NCBI GenBank assembly: GCA_022813625.1
Contig: JAKLMB010000009.1
Location: 434,001 to 498,000, forward strand
Direction: 5' to 3'
Length of the DNA stretch: 64,000 bases
From: Aaosphaeria pasadenensis
Taxonomy: Eukaryota; Ascomycota; Dothideomycetes; Pleosporales
Part shown: positions 47,372 through 57,829 of the stretch, in pieces
Layout of the letters: each line of letters begins with the position of its first letter
Position numbering within the stretch: the first letter of the stretch is position 1
The notes under the pieces: generated by a model
Told to the model about the DNA's origin: nothing
Databases searched by the model: none
Seen by the model: only the letters and a program-made list of their open reading frames with translations
Translations under genes and position numbers: made by a program

Positions 47372-49219
47372 TCATTTCTTATCTACGAAGACCAAGTCCT
47401 TACAGCAGCTGTAACCATATTTCTCTCCATCTGAGCCATTCATCTCGGGATCCACGTCGTTGGTCCATTTCACTCTCCCCAAAGCACGGTCGTCTTTGTT
47501 CAAACCAACCGCATTGCACAGCCCGCTGTTACCTTCATGTGCAATATGCTTAAGATCGAGAGTCATCGCTGCCAAAGTAGTGTCGCGAATTGTTTTTGCC
47601 TTTCCAGCAAGCTTCAAAACGGCTGCCAGGATAATACCAGCAATAGTGAGCGTTGAGTTCATAGCCAACCAGATGTACAATCTCCCTCTATTCACTCTTG
47701 CCTGAATGACTGGCTCCAAAGGCGTGATGGAAACGGTTTCTGTGGCATTTTGCGTGGGCATTGCAGACCAAGTCGCGTGATACGCAGTCGTCAGCATTCC
47801 GGAAACATAGTTGTCGATACTGCTGTTCTTCTGCCACCCAGGAGTTAGGTCCATGTACGTTATCATCCTCGTCACATCTGACATTATGTCCAAGACAGGC
47901 AGAATGGCATTGTCGGGGCTGAGGACCGGGTCCAGGTCTGCAGGGCCTTCAATAGGAACAGCCATGCTCATCTTGTTCGAAAAGCCCACGCGTTTTATAT
48001 TGACGCGGCGATTCGGATATGCGCCTGCTTTCATGGTCACCTCGCCGAGCATGTAGCATCTTTTCGCCATCCACTTTTGGTTGAAATAAATATCGACGGA
48101 AGCTTGGCTGACGCTCGGCAACTCCCCAAGAATATCACCGTAACTTGAGCATGGTGTATCAATAGTCGGGATACTTCCGTCTTTGAGTGGCTTGCCCACG
48201 TTTACTTCCCCTACGAATATGGAGATGTTTCGTTTCCCTTCGAAGGTCTCTGATTCATGAGCCTTGTATGACTCAATAGCGTGGCCGGCGTCCCATTTGG
48301 TTTCAGTGAAAAATCCAAGGGTGCCAACACCAGCAAACTGGCCAGGATTGGGGTTATTGTCGAGCATGCTTGCATTGTCGAGGTTCCATATATCAACACC
48401 CTCTGGTGCATCAAGCCACTGTATCCCTGTAACCTTGAAATACGGCAACATTATGTTGCATATGCCACTGTCGTTCAAAGGGGGCGAGGAATCGTAGATG
48501 TATCTTTTGAGTGGGACTTGAGACTTATTCAACGCAATAAAAGCGTAATCGGGGTCTTGTGAGACCATTAGACTGGCTTTCAAAATAGCAGGTGTTACTA
48601 TATGTGGATAAATGAATCCGCCGCGGTCAGGATGTTGTCTGTCGTAAATCGGGAATTTGAAAGACTGGCCTGGCCCGGGTGAGACACGTGTCGAGGGAAT
48701 CCAATTCAAAGAAGAATTAGCCAGCGGAGCAGCAAAAGACGGTGGCCATAGTAACAATGTCATGATGGCAGCGAAGCAAGTCCAGTGAAAGTTGTGGCGT
48801 GAATCCAGGCGAGGAACGATAGGTACTTTCAGATTCGCGAGTCGACAGAGCTCTGCAATGGTAAGACCGCTTTTCTCCAGAAGAATGTAGATAAGTCTCC
48901 AGACGAGCAAGGCTGCGCTGCAACTTGCAAGAAGGCGTATCAGAACCAGTGCAACTGAGATGAAGCCGTTCACCTCGGTCTGGTACAGTCCAAATCCTTG
49001 TGCTCGGTCACCAAGGCTAGGGGGTGATCCAGTCCCAAAATCTTGACCATCTATCGCATACAGCATGAGTATAACGAATCCGATACAACATGCTAGATGC
49101 AGAGGATACCAGAACCATGCTTTGAAAACATTCAAGAAGCCTGTATCATCTTCTCGTTTGTGGCATCTGGCTTGGTGAATGAGAGATTGGTCTTGCGATT
49201 CGCTCTCAGAAGCAGCCAT
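47372..49219 (-). CDS. Fungal multipass membrane protein of unknown function
   Basis: Single exon, 615 residues. Hydrophobic segments lie at about 34-55 (WFWYPLHLACCIGFVILMLY), 85-113 (FISVALVLIRLLASCSAALL), 143-165 (WTCFAAIMTLLLWPPSFAAP) and 514-537 (LYIWLAMNSTLTIAGIILAA). Between the third and fourth is a large domain of about 350 residues with NSS/NDS/NAS/NIS/NSS/NAT sites and few cysteines, probably facing outside or a lumen. The tail of about 78 residues would then be cytoplasmic. I recognise the layout from many uncharacterised Pezizomycotina proteins but know of no assigned function. Its 3' end is 144 bp from that of the protease-fusion gene. Confidence 0.75.
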   Translation of the reverse strand: MAASESESQDQSLIHQARCHKREDDTGFLNVFKAWFWYPLHLACCIGFVILMLYAIDGQDFGTGSPPSLGDRAQGFGLYQTEVNGFISVALVLIRLLASCSAALLVWRLIYILLEKSGLTIAELCRLANLKVPIVPRLDSRHNFHWTCFAAIMTLLLWPPSFAAPLANSSLNWIPSTRVSPGPGQSFKFPIYDRQHPDRGGFIYPHIVTPAILKASLMVSQDPDYAFIALNKSQVPLKRYIYDSSPPLNDSGICNIMLPYFKVTGIQWLDAPEGVDIWNLDNASMLDNNPNPGQFAGVGTLGFFTETKWDAGHAIESYKAHESETFEGKRNISIFVGEVNVGKPLKDGSIPTIDTPCSSYGDILGELPSVSQASVDIYFNQKWMAKRCYMLGEVTMKAGAYPNRRVNIKRVGFSNKMSMAVPIEGPADLDPVLSPDNAILPVLDIMSDVTRMITYMDLTPGWQKNSSIDNYVSGMLTTAYHATWSAMPTQNATETVSITPLEPVIQARVNRGRLYIWLAMNSTLTIAGIILAAVLKLAGKAKTIRDTTLAAMTLDLKHIAHEGNSGLCNAVGLNKDDRALGRVKWTNDVDPEMNGSDGEKYGYSCCKDLVFVDKK

Positions 49220-51234
49220 GCTGCCAGGTCTAGGTCGCTATTATCGGACGATAAAGTAATTAGTCGGTCTGTTTGCAGTAATTTGGGCGATTTGTTTTGT
49301 GAAAATGTCGGACATTCCGGTTGTCTATCGTATGAAAAGTAAGGACTTGGAAGCAGAGACATATTCAACAAGCTGTGAATCTACGAATTCTTTCAAGGCC
49401 ATGGCAGGCGTTGCGAGGCTGTGCTGCCTGCATAGAGATGATTACAATTCGCTTTAGTGGGGCGAAGCATCGCCGGGGCGTTTTTGTTCTCACCTCAGCG
49501 CGTAACTAATACTTGGAGTTGATTCTTCGAGAAACAGAGCCTCCAACACCGTAGAATCGCGGACTATGATAGAATCGACTATCACGGTGTCTTGAGTGTC
49601 ATATAAACTGTGCGCTAAAATAAATCATCATAATAGTGACTTCAATATGAAGAATGATCAAAATAAAAAATATCTCCATGGTCGCTTCATCAATGGGGCC
49701 AGGGCTTGTTTCAGATCAGTCAGTCCACTTGGCAGCAAATCCCATGGATTCTGCAGCCTTACGATTGCTATAACGTACTGCTCGATATGCAGACATGACA
49801 GAAATAGAATAAGGATCGGGCGGATCTATTGACGAGTTGACGCCTTTGCTGTGCTGTCTCATGTGTGGCGCATAAATTATCATTAGACATTCTGCTTCTG
49901 TGTTTCCACATACCATCATCCCCAACCATCATTTCACAGCCTTGGCGCCAGATCAAAGTCTCAGGATTGATTGGATTTGCAAGCCATGATCACTTAACTA
50001 TCTCAAGGTAGAGACTCGTAATGGATCGAAGTCAAGGAAAAGATGTAGTATGACTACGTTTACATTAGTTCCTCAAGAATAAAGTCATAAAATAGTTGGC
50101 AATAGCATATCGGTTTTTTAAGTGTTGCAATGCAACTTCTCGCTTAAGAAGATAACCAAAGCCTGGCACCGTTGATATTTTGATTTGTCGATTGATAAAG
50201 CGGTTGGATCGCATGAAACAATTCACGGACGATACAATACGACTGATCTTGACCAAATTAGAGATCAGCGAAATGGTACCTCTTTATCACTCAACCAGGA
50301 GCAACTAGCCCATAGACCTCATTTGAGATATTGATCTAAACGGGATAGGTTCAGCTTTGGTCAAGATGTCCGAGGCACAGAGATACATGCCTGCGTTCGT
50401 ATGAGCCGTACTCTTACGATAAGGAGAATTCAATCTTCATCGTTTAAGTATAGAAGTGGCGAACTCAATTCTTGTGATACCTTTTTGGAATCATTCTACG
50501 TCTACTCGCTGGTTGGACTGTCCAGTGCTCGTGACAACCTGTACAATGAATACAATGTTTACACCCAGTCAGATCGAAGTACGGTTGATCATATCTTTTT
50601 CATATGAAAGGTGTATATTTTCAAATACACACAAAGCATGGCTACCTTGGCTTGACGGTACCAGGCGTTCTATGGTCATAGCTGAACCTTCATTTACTCC
50701 GTATAACGAAACATGTTTAAGGTCAGAGTTCCTGTAGCATAGAGAGGCATGGGATCGCGGGAAGAATGAAGGTCGTTCTGCTTGTCTGGCCATTGCATCT
50801 GTCAGCACCTGTAATCTCCCATATTTTGATGCGATCGCGTTTAGTGAGAGTATAGTGAAAATGCGAATATCTATCGTAATTACAACACGGTTTAATAAAG
50901 TGAGGAGAAGTCCTCGAAAGGAAGACGGAATGCTTGCTTATCGGAAAACGAAGCATGGGCAGTGGTGGTTATCCGGCAACACGAGGTGACGCACCAGTAG
51001 TGTAGTTTCCCCCTCATTTTGTCTGGCCGGACGCAGTCAGATAGCAATGACTAACAGACGCGGTTGAAGCCAACTGCCAAAGCATTTAAGAGTAGAATCC
51101 GCTTGCTGAAACTGGCACTGATGGAAATCCATGCCTGGCAAGCAAACTAAACATTGATCAATTGCCTCTCGCACGATCGCTTTTCGGGACTTGGCCCCGT
51201 GATCTAGACCGCTGCACTACTGTCGAGATTCGAG
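49220..51234. other. Gene-free region
   Basis: About 2 kb between divergent genes, AT-rich in its middle (49600-50700). Frames are short and on neither strand suggest a protein. The last 200 bp are the promoter of the transporter gene. Confidence 0.5.
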
Positions 51235-52647
51235 ATGTCCACGACAGCCACCCAGCTGCATCCCGCGGAAGTGGAGCTGACACCCATCCCTACATCCCCG
51301 TACACAACCAGATCCAGCATCAATGCAGACTCATTCGGACACTCCGTGTTCCCAGAAGAGCCACACTCGCCAGGCCCGGTCAACGAAACTGCATCGGACG
51401 ATGCTCCTTTTAGCACCGACGCGATCCCAGATGGCGGCTACGGTTGGATGGTCGTCTTTTGCGCTTCAGCAATAACCTTTTGGATAGGTAGCACGATAAA
51501 CTGTTGGGGCATTTTGCAGACAGCGCTACTCAATTCCACGCTATCGCATGTGTCCACCTCCACTGTCTCTTTCATCGGGTCCTTGAACCTTGCCTGCGGC
51601 GTGGCTTTTGGACTTCTTTCGACCCGGCTGACTCGATGGCTAGGCACAAGGTTCACCACGATGGTGGGGATAGTCCTCATGGGTGTGGGGATGATCGCTG
51701 CCGGGTTCTGCACTGGCAACGTCGCTGGATTGTTCCTTTGTGTTGGAGTGGTGGCTGGAATTGGTATCAACATTACCTATACCGTGTGCAATGTCATACC
51801 GTTGCAGTATTTCAGTGGTAGACTTGGCCTCGCGAATGGACTCATCAAACTGGGCGGAGGCATAGGAGCAACCGTGATGGCCATCGCACTCGAAGCCCTG
51901 GTCCGCCGCGTAGGAATCGAATGGACGTTTCGAATCCAAGGATTCTTGACCATCGCTACAGGTCTACCTGCTGCGTGGTTCCTGAAAGAGCGAGTACTCA
52001 TTCGAAATGCTCCCTTCATCGAGCTCTCTATGTTCCGGAACCTCGCCTTCACAGCAATGTTCCTCTCTGGCGCTATTGGAACGGCTTCGCTCTTCGTCGC
52101 ACCGTTTTACCTACCTTTGTTTGCGCAATCACTGGGTCTCTCGTCCACCATTGGTGCCGCCTTGGTGGCTGCATTCAACGCCTGCAACGCCATCGGACGA
52201 TTTGCCGGAGGCCCTCTTTGTGACAAGATTGGCCCTACGAACACCTTCGTCATCATGATGTTGCTGAATGCAGTTAGCATGTTAGCCATATGGCCTGTTT
52301 CGAGCACACTGGGACCACTAGCTCTCTTCTCCGTTCTGAATGGCGTTGCTAATGGTTCATACTTTACCGTCTTCCCCACTGTGGTGGCGACTATCTTCGG
52401 TCCTGGAAGAGCGGCTGTGGCCATGAGCCTGTCGACTACCGGATGGACCCTAGGGTATCTGATAGGCGCCCCCATCGCCGGGTTTCTGCTCCAAGCCGGC
52501 GGAGGGGAACAGAGTGCGCCACGTGGGGACATTGGCGTATACCGTCCGGCTATTCTCTATGCTGGGGGAATCGCTTTCCTTTCGAGTCTATTCGCTCTTG
52601 TCGCTCGGGTCTATCTGGTCAAAACTGTTCAGAAGAGGAAAGTGTGA
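51235..52647 (+). CDS. MFS transporter, monocarboxylate (MCT/MCH) type
   Basis: Single exon, 470 residues, with a cytoplasmic N terminus of about 65 residues and twelve likely transmembrane helices. The family signature PDGGYGWMVVFCAS (about 65-78) starts the first helix and defines the monocarboxylate-porter-like group that includes yeast Mch1-5. Further blocks: NCWGILQTALL, GVGIGIN-type sequence in helix 5 (GVVAGIGINITY), YFSGRLGLANGLIKLGGGIG and PLCDKIGPTN between helices 8 and 9. Yeast relatives carry riboflavin or have unknown substrates, not simple monocarboxylates, so the substrate here should be left open. Residues of the A motif are replaced by FGLLSTRLTRWLGTR. Its end is 1.2 kb from the ribosomal gene that points toward it. 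Confidence 0.88.
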   Translation: MSTTATQLHPAEVELTPIPTSPYTTRSSINADSFGHSVFPEEPHSPGPVNETASDDAPFSTDAIPDGGYGWMVVFCASAITFWIGSTINCWGILQTALLNSTLSHVSTSTVSFIGSLNLACGVAFGLLSTRLTRWLGTRFTTMVGIVLMGVGMIAAGFCTGNVAGLFLCVGVVAGIGINITYTVCNVIPLQYFSGRLGLANGLIKLGGGIGATVMAIALEALVRRVGIEWTFRIQGFLTIATGLPAAWFLKERVLIRNAPFIELSMFRNLAFTAMFLSGAIGTASLFVAPFYLPLFAQSLGLSSTIGAALVAAFNACNAIGRFAGGPLCDKIGPTNTFVIMMLLNAVSMLAIWPVSSTLGPLALFSVLNGVANGSYFTVFPTVVATIFGPGRAAVAMSLSTTGWTLGYLIGAPIAGFLLQAGGGEQSAPRGDIGVYRPAILYAGGIAFLSSLFALVARVYLVKTVQKRKV

Positions 52648-53882
52648 TCAACGGTATACTTTTACGTACAGTCACTGCAGTTCAAAGGCCTACAGCAGAT
52701 AGGGACACACGGACGAAGATCTTTGTTGGAGGGCATGGTCAGGCCTCCAGGGACGTAATGGGATCCAAACTCTGGACAAGGTGGCTGAATGTAGTGTGGA
52801 GAATGCTGTCTTCGCGCCGTTGCAACCAAACAATAGAATTATCCCAGTCATTTCAAAGGTCTTTGTTCACACTGGTTCGTAACCTAAAAGATATGTGGCT
52901 TGAGGGCTCCAAAAGGTACTGTCCTAGAATACTGGCCCTTTGATACGCAATATCGCGGTATGTCCTGCCCTGAAACATAATCTTGTAGAATCCCACGTTA
53001 AGGGCCAGCGTATCAGAAGATCTGATCATCAATGCCATGATCGTTTTGATCATCTTGATAAAAAGCTGATCAACCTTGTAAGAAGATCATGCCGTAAGCA
53101 GAATCCAGGAAACATATAAATGACGGTATAGACACGAAAGATCGTATCACAACGTGGTCTGAGCGTGCCGCTGAGGACAAAGCCCTCTATTGTACTTTGG
53201 GAGGGTAAAGACGAGATCTCACTGAACACTCGTACGCTACGCAGCATAGATGGGAAAATGCCATGAAGCACTGTTGAACTTAATTGTAATAATATATGCT
53301 ATTTGTTACTTGCAAAAACATCTGAGAATGGCTTCAACAGGTTAAGATGATATTTGGTGAAAAAATAGTCTTTTAGGAACGAGCTCTTTGGGCGATGAAG
53401 GGACTTCACGCCAGTGCAAAAGTCATAGACGCAGATTGAATTACGTCCTCCTGCTCCAACGAATTGTAGTTGATCTGAGACGATTGATGAAACATGCAAC
53501 GACCGAAGAGCTTGTGCAAGATCGCTACAGTAAGTTCGTACCCTAGAACAGAATCAAGATCAGCCTGTCACCAGTGTAAGCAATGGACATCTGCTGTGTG
53601 GTCAGTACGCATGAGCCTTCCAGAAGACCTCCTGGTTCAGTAGCGGAGGCTGCCAACGACGAACTAGTATCACGAATTTTGACATGGCGCGTCACAGAAA
53701 TTGGACCATTGAGTTTGTTCGGCAAGTGTCATTTATAGATTTCTATCAATGACTACCGCCCAGCCACTACGCTGATTCTCTTCTCCAGTTCGACTGGGAG
53801 AGTGTGTCCGGATTTTTCCCCACCTCAAATCTGCTTCCAATGCAGACTTTGGGTATCATGCCATTTTTTGTAAGCCTAAAAT
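52648..53882. other. Convergent intergenic region
   Basis: About 1.2 kb with the 3' ends of the transporter and ribosomal genes. Around 53025-53090 GATCA and GATCATC words recur. No gene seen. Confidence 0.5.
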
Positions 53883-54431
53883 CTAAGCAACAAGCTGGAT
53901 AACACCGCCAGCCTCCTTGATCTTCTTCTCAGCCTCAGCGCTGACGTAGCGAGCGCGGACAACGACGGGGATGTTGATGCGGCCCTTGCCGAGGAGTTTG
54001 GCGTAACCGTGGTCGAGGAGGTTGATGACGGGGGCAGTCTCGGGCTTGGAAGAGGTGGTGAGGTACTTCTCGCGGTGCTCCTCAGGAATGAGAGCAAGAA
54101 GCTGGACAAAGTCAGATTGTGATGGCTTTTGAGGAATTTTTGGCATACCTTGTCGATGTTCACCACAGGCTTCCAGAGGTGGTTGCGGAGCAAGTGGAAG
54201 CGGCGCATACCAACCTTTCCGAAGTAACCGGGATGGTATCTAGAGACATCAGCATCGAATTCTTCTCCTTATTTCAGAGCAAAAGACTCACTTGTCCAAG
54301 TTGGTTCGGTGGTGATGCTGACCACCAGCGAGACCACGACCACCGGGATGCTTGCGGTGCTTGCCAACACGACCATGTCCGGCACTGACATGGCCTCTGT
54401 GCTTCCTGGTCTTGCTGAGATGAGTCGGCAT
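53883..54431 (-). CDS. RPL28: 60S ribosomal protein uL15 (L28/L27a), three exons
   Basis: Large-subunit ribosomal protein, 149 residues, the same length as in yeast. Exons on the minus strand: 54292-54431, 54149-54239 and 53883-54101. The start MPTHLSKTRKHRGHVSAGHG, followed by GRVGKHRKHPGGRGLAGGQ and HHHRTNLDKYHPGYFGKVGM, is diagnostic of the Gly/His/Arg-rich extension that reaches toward the peptidyl-transferase centre. The globular part includes LLDHGYAKLLGKGRIN and ends KKIKEAGGVIQLVA. Introns of 47 and 52 nt have canonical ends; the first splice restores K47. High expression is expected. The gene that in yeast is the cycloheximide-resistance locus CYH2 is this one; here residue 38, the resistance-associated position in yeast, is glutamine (GGQ). 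Confidence 0.96.
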
Positions 54432-55472
54432 GCTGTCGTTAGTATGGTGGGTGAGTGTGTCCTGAAGGTCGAAATCAATCTGGGAATATAATTCTAAAGT
54501 GGGCAATGGAAATTTGGCCCGTGCGCTAAGCGAGCTTGGCGATATCGATACTGGAGTGGCTGGTGATTGTGGCGCGTGTGTACCGATACCGCTGAGTCAT
54601 GTGATCCGATGCTTTCTACCCACCCCGTACTCGTACGTTTTGCTGGTCCTTGGACTCGATAGCAAGACTACACCGGAAACAGTGATATCGAGAGCACCGG
54701 AGGCTGCAAGTCTTGTGAGAACATTATTCTCGATCGCTTAGGTATGCTCAAGCAATGCACTGGCGGACTACGGGAAAAACTGAGTGCGTGACCACCAGTA
54801 GAGCCCGTTGGTCCATGTTCTTTGCTCCCTTTTGTTGCTGGTTTGCTTGCCTTCTTTCTGTTGTATGCGGTGATGGTGGTGTTGTACAGATCGGTTCAGG
54901 ATCTCTTTCCACTTCGAGGCTAATGTATTCGGCTAGGCGATCAGCATCCAGGCTACTTGTACCCGGGCTAACCCACGGGGAGCTCCCGGCCTTCGCGATA
55001 GTTTTGGATTTAGCGCCAGGTACCTTTCCAGTCCTAAGAGCAGACACTTCGTGTCCTGATTAGTAGTTAGCTGGGCACACTGGGAGGCCTAGATTCGAAG
55101 CCACATCCCAAAAGGTTTGTTGTATAGACCCAGACTTGGTCCTGGGGCTAGATTTACGTCTGATACGGTACACTTGCGCGTAGGGTGCCTGTACTCAGAC
55201 GTGCAGGGCAGCTGCATCGTCGTGATTTTGGGCTAAACGAGCCTTTTCTTTGAGGACTTTTCTACAATTACAGCATAGCTCAAACATACATGCAAGGCTG
55301 TATGTCAAGACTCAAGACTCAAGAAAGACCGAACATCCTTGCAGTGCGTGACTGATGTCGCCACCTACAAACGACCTTGAGTTATTGCGGAAGCTTCACG
55401 TGTCAGAACATTGTGCAAATGATGCACAATTCCCCGTACGCCCGTTAAGACACCCAGACCGAAACCCCAAAG
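54432..55472. other. Intergenic region between tandem minus-strand genes
   Basis: About 1 kb. Includes the RPL28 promoter on the left and the 3' end of the splicing-factor gene on the right. No additional gene; frames at 54499-54741 and 54755-55063 do not resemble any family. Confidence 0.5.
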
Positions 55473-57386
55473 CTAGTGCTCGTAGTCGAAGTCGTTGAAC
55501 CTTTTCTCGTCGTAGAACTGGGCTCGAATGGGCCTGTCCCGAAACAGATAGCCTCCCGAGAAACGATTAACGGCCTGATGGAGTATTAGTCACATCTCGA
55601 TCCAAACAATGAGCCGGGAGACTTACGTTGAGTGCAGAGAGAGCGTCCCTGAACGCTATGTAGACCGGTTTCGAATCGCTGCTCATGTTGATGTGGATGC
55701 GCTCCACGGAACCAAACTAACACCGTGTTAGTCAGTTAACATTAACCCTGATATTTTTCTATACCTTTTGATCGAACGTGTCTCCCATCTCCTGTCGAAT
55801 ACCGCCGTCTTCTCTATCAGCATCCTCCGAGAAGTCTATGCCATCGACGCAGCCCCAAGCAATAACCACACGCGATGGTTCGCCCCATTTGCTCTGCTCT
55901 TTGGGTCGAACTTGGCGGCCTCCGGTAATGTCAAAGACCTCTTGTGGCTTGGGAGCCTTCACACCTCCGCTATCGTTATCGAAATCAAAATCGTCATTGT
56001 TCTGTTGACGCCCACCATTCGGCTCCTTTCGGCGCCTAACCTCAAGGTGAGTGGTGATACCGTCATTATTCTTGCCGAGACCCTGTCCTTTTTTGTAACC
56101 CATCTTTGACATCATGAGCTCAGCCTTGGTTGGTTTTGATTCCGTCTTTTGCTTCTTAGCGGGGCGGGTGTTCGTCGTCTCCTCAGCATCCTTCATTACT
56201 ACATCAGGGCGCGCATAATGAACAGGTGCGGCAGAGATGGTAGAACTATAGTGAACAGGAGCACCAGAAATTGTGGCACTGTAAGGTGCAGGGGGAGGAG
56301 GAGGAGGTGGTGGTGGTGGTGGTGGTGGGATTGCTTCTTGTGTCTCGGGTGCTGCTCGTGAAGGCGGCGGTGGAGGTGGTATGGCTGCTGCCAGTTGTTG
56401 TGCTCGTTGCTGTGCAAGACGGACTTGTCGCTGGATTGCATCATCCGGCTGTGAATTGGTGATCTTAGACGGTGTCGACAGGCTACCCGGTCCTTCAGAA
56501 GTATCTGCTCGAAGATTAGAAGCCTCCATTCCTTTAGGGTGTCCTTCACCCGATTCTACGGAATTTACAGTCAACGACTGTGACTGGCTCAGACCAAGTC
56601 GTCGCTCATATGCTTCGTTACCAGTCTCTGCTTCAGAGAGGTTTACATGCGGAGATGAATTTTGTGGGCTTTGGGGTAATTGTGCAACGTGGTCATCAGA
56701 CATGGGTAGATCGGGGCTTGACTGAGGCTTTTGTGGACTCGTTGACTTCTTGTCCACGCCAGCCGTGCTCTCAAAGTCCCGGCGAGCTTGTCGCAAGTAG
56801 TCGCGGAACATGTTGATCTTTATGTTGTACTCTCCACTGGCTTTGTACGCAGCGATGTTTGTCGTCTGCTTCAGTTTGTACTGATCATTGGGGTTCCAGT
56901 TTCCGAACTTCTGCTTGAACTTCTTCTGGTCTTTCATGGCCTGCTTCTTCTCGCGCTCCGCCTCGCGCTTTGCCTCAAGAATGTCATTGTCATCATCCAC
57001 AGTATTACGATAGTAGTCAATGCTATGCTGCACGGGACGAGGTGTATGGTCAACTGAAGTAGTGGTTGGCATAGCCGGCAGGGCGGGCTTCGGTGCAATT
57101 GGCTTTTTGATAACGTTGGCGGCTTTCGCCTGCGGACGCTTGATCATGTGGGGATTGTGGAACATGTTCGCTACAAAGTATCATAAGTAATCGGAAAAAA
57201 ATGTTCAAAAGTGGACAAGCCATGATGATAGATACCAGTTCTCTTCTTTTCGTCCGCCTTTGCCTGCTCCTCGGTGAGCTTGGCAGGAGCGGCCGCGGGA
57301 TCGGGCAGCGCATATGGATTAGGAAGGCCTCCGCCTGCATATGGATTTGGCAAACCCCCTGGGGGTTTGTTCTGCTGAGATGACAT
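55473..57386 (-). CDS. SPF45/DRT111-like splicing factor with G-patch and RRM (four exons)
   Basis: Exons on the minus strand: 57236-57386, 55765-57170, 55627-55716 and 55473-55574, giving 582 residues. The N terminus has two GGLPNPYA repeats. A charged segment with FKQKFGNWNPNDQYKL and YNIKINMFRDYLRQARRD (about 135-180) is typical of SPF45. A polyproline run (about 332-344) could bind SH3/WW or profilin-like partners. The G-patch (MGYKKGQGLGKNNDGITTH, about 407-425) should activate a DEAH helicase. The C-terminal RRM, of the UHM type in SPF45, runs from SRVVIAWGCVDGIDF (about 483) through FGSVERIHINM to GGYLFRDRPIRAQFYDE. The classical R-x-F tryptophan-clamp motif of UHMs is not obvious (GGYLF instead), so binding to ULM ligands is uncertain. 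Expected role: 3' splice-site choice with U2-linked factors. Divergent from PCS60. Confidence 0.9.
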
Positions 57387-57829
57387 GTCAGTACTATGAA
57401 ATATTACTTGCGCGACCGTAAACAATGATGCGGGGTTGTCGATTGTGGGATTGTTTGGTGATAGGCCCTACACTGAATAAAAGTAAACGGATCGGCGCGT
57501 CCAATCCTCCGACGTCGCGTGCTTGTGCCAAGGCGGTACTAGCGGCCTTTGCACGTGAAATCACGCTCTCGCGACTTTACTCCTCCGGGCCGATGACGGT
57601 TTCCAGGGTTTCAAGCCACGGATAGACGGCTGTAATAATCTACATAGTCATCTCAACACCTGAGCAGGTCTCTTGTGTACTCCTACATCATAACTTCTTT
57701 CGACTGCATGCGTTTTGCGACACAACTTGGTACAGATTAGAGTATAGACCTCCTCCAGCCCGTGGATTGGACGGATACTGACGGCATCTGAAGATCGGAT
57801 AGCATAGATACACGCCCATCGAGGACCCA
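57387..57829. promoter_or_regulatory. Divergent promoter between splicing factor and PCS60
   Basis: 443 bp between start codons. Contains CACGTG-like ACGTG near 57551-57555. No operator could be identified with confidence. Confidence 0.45.
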
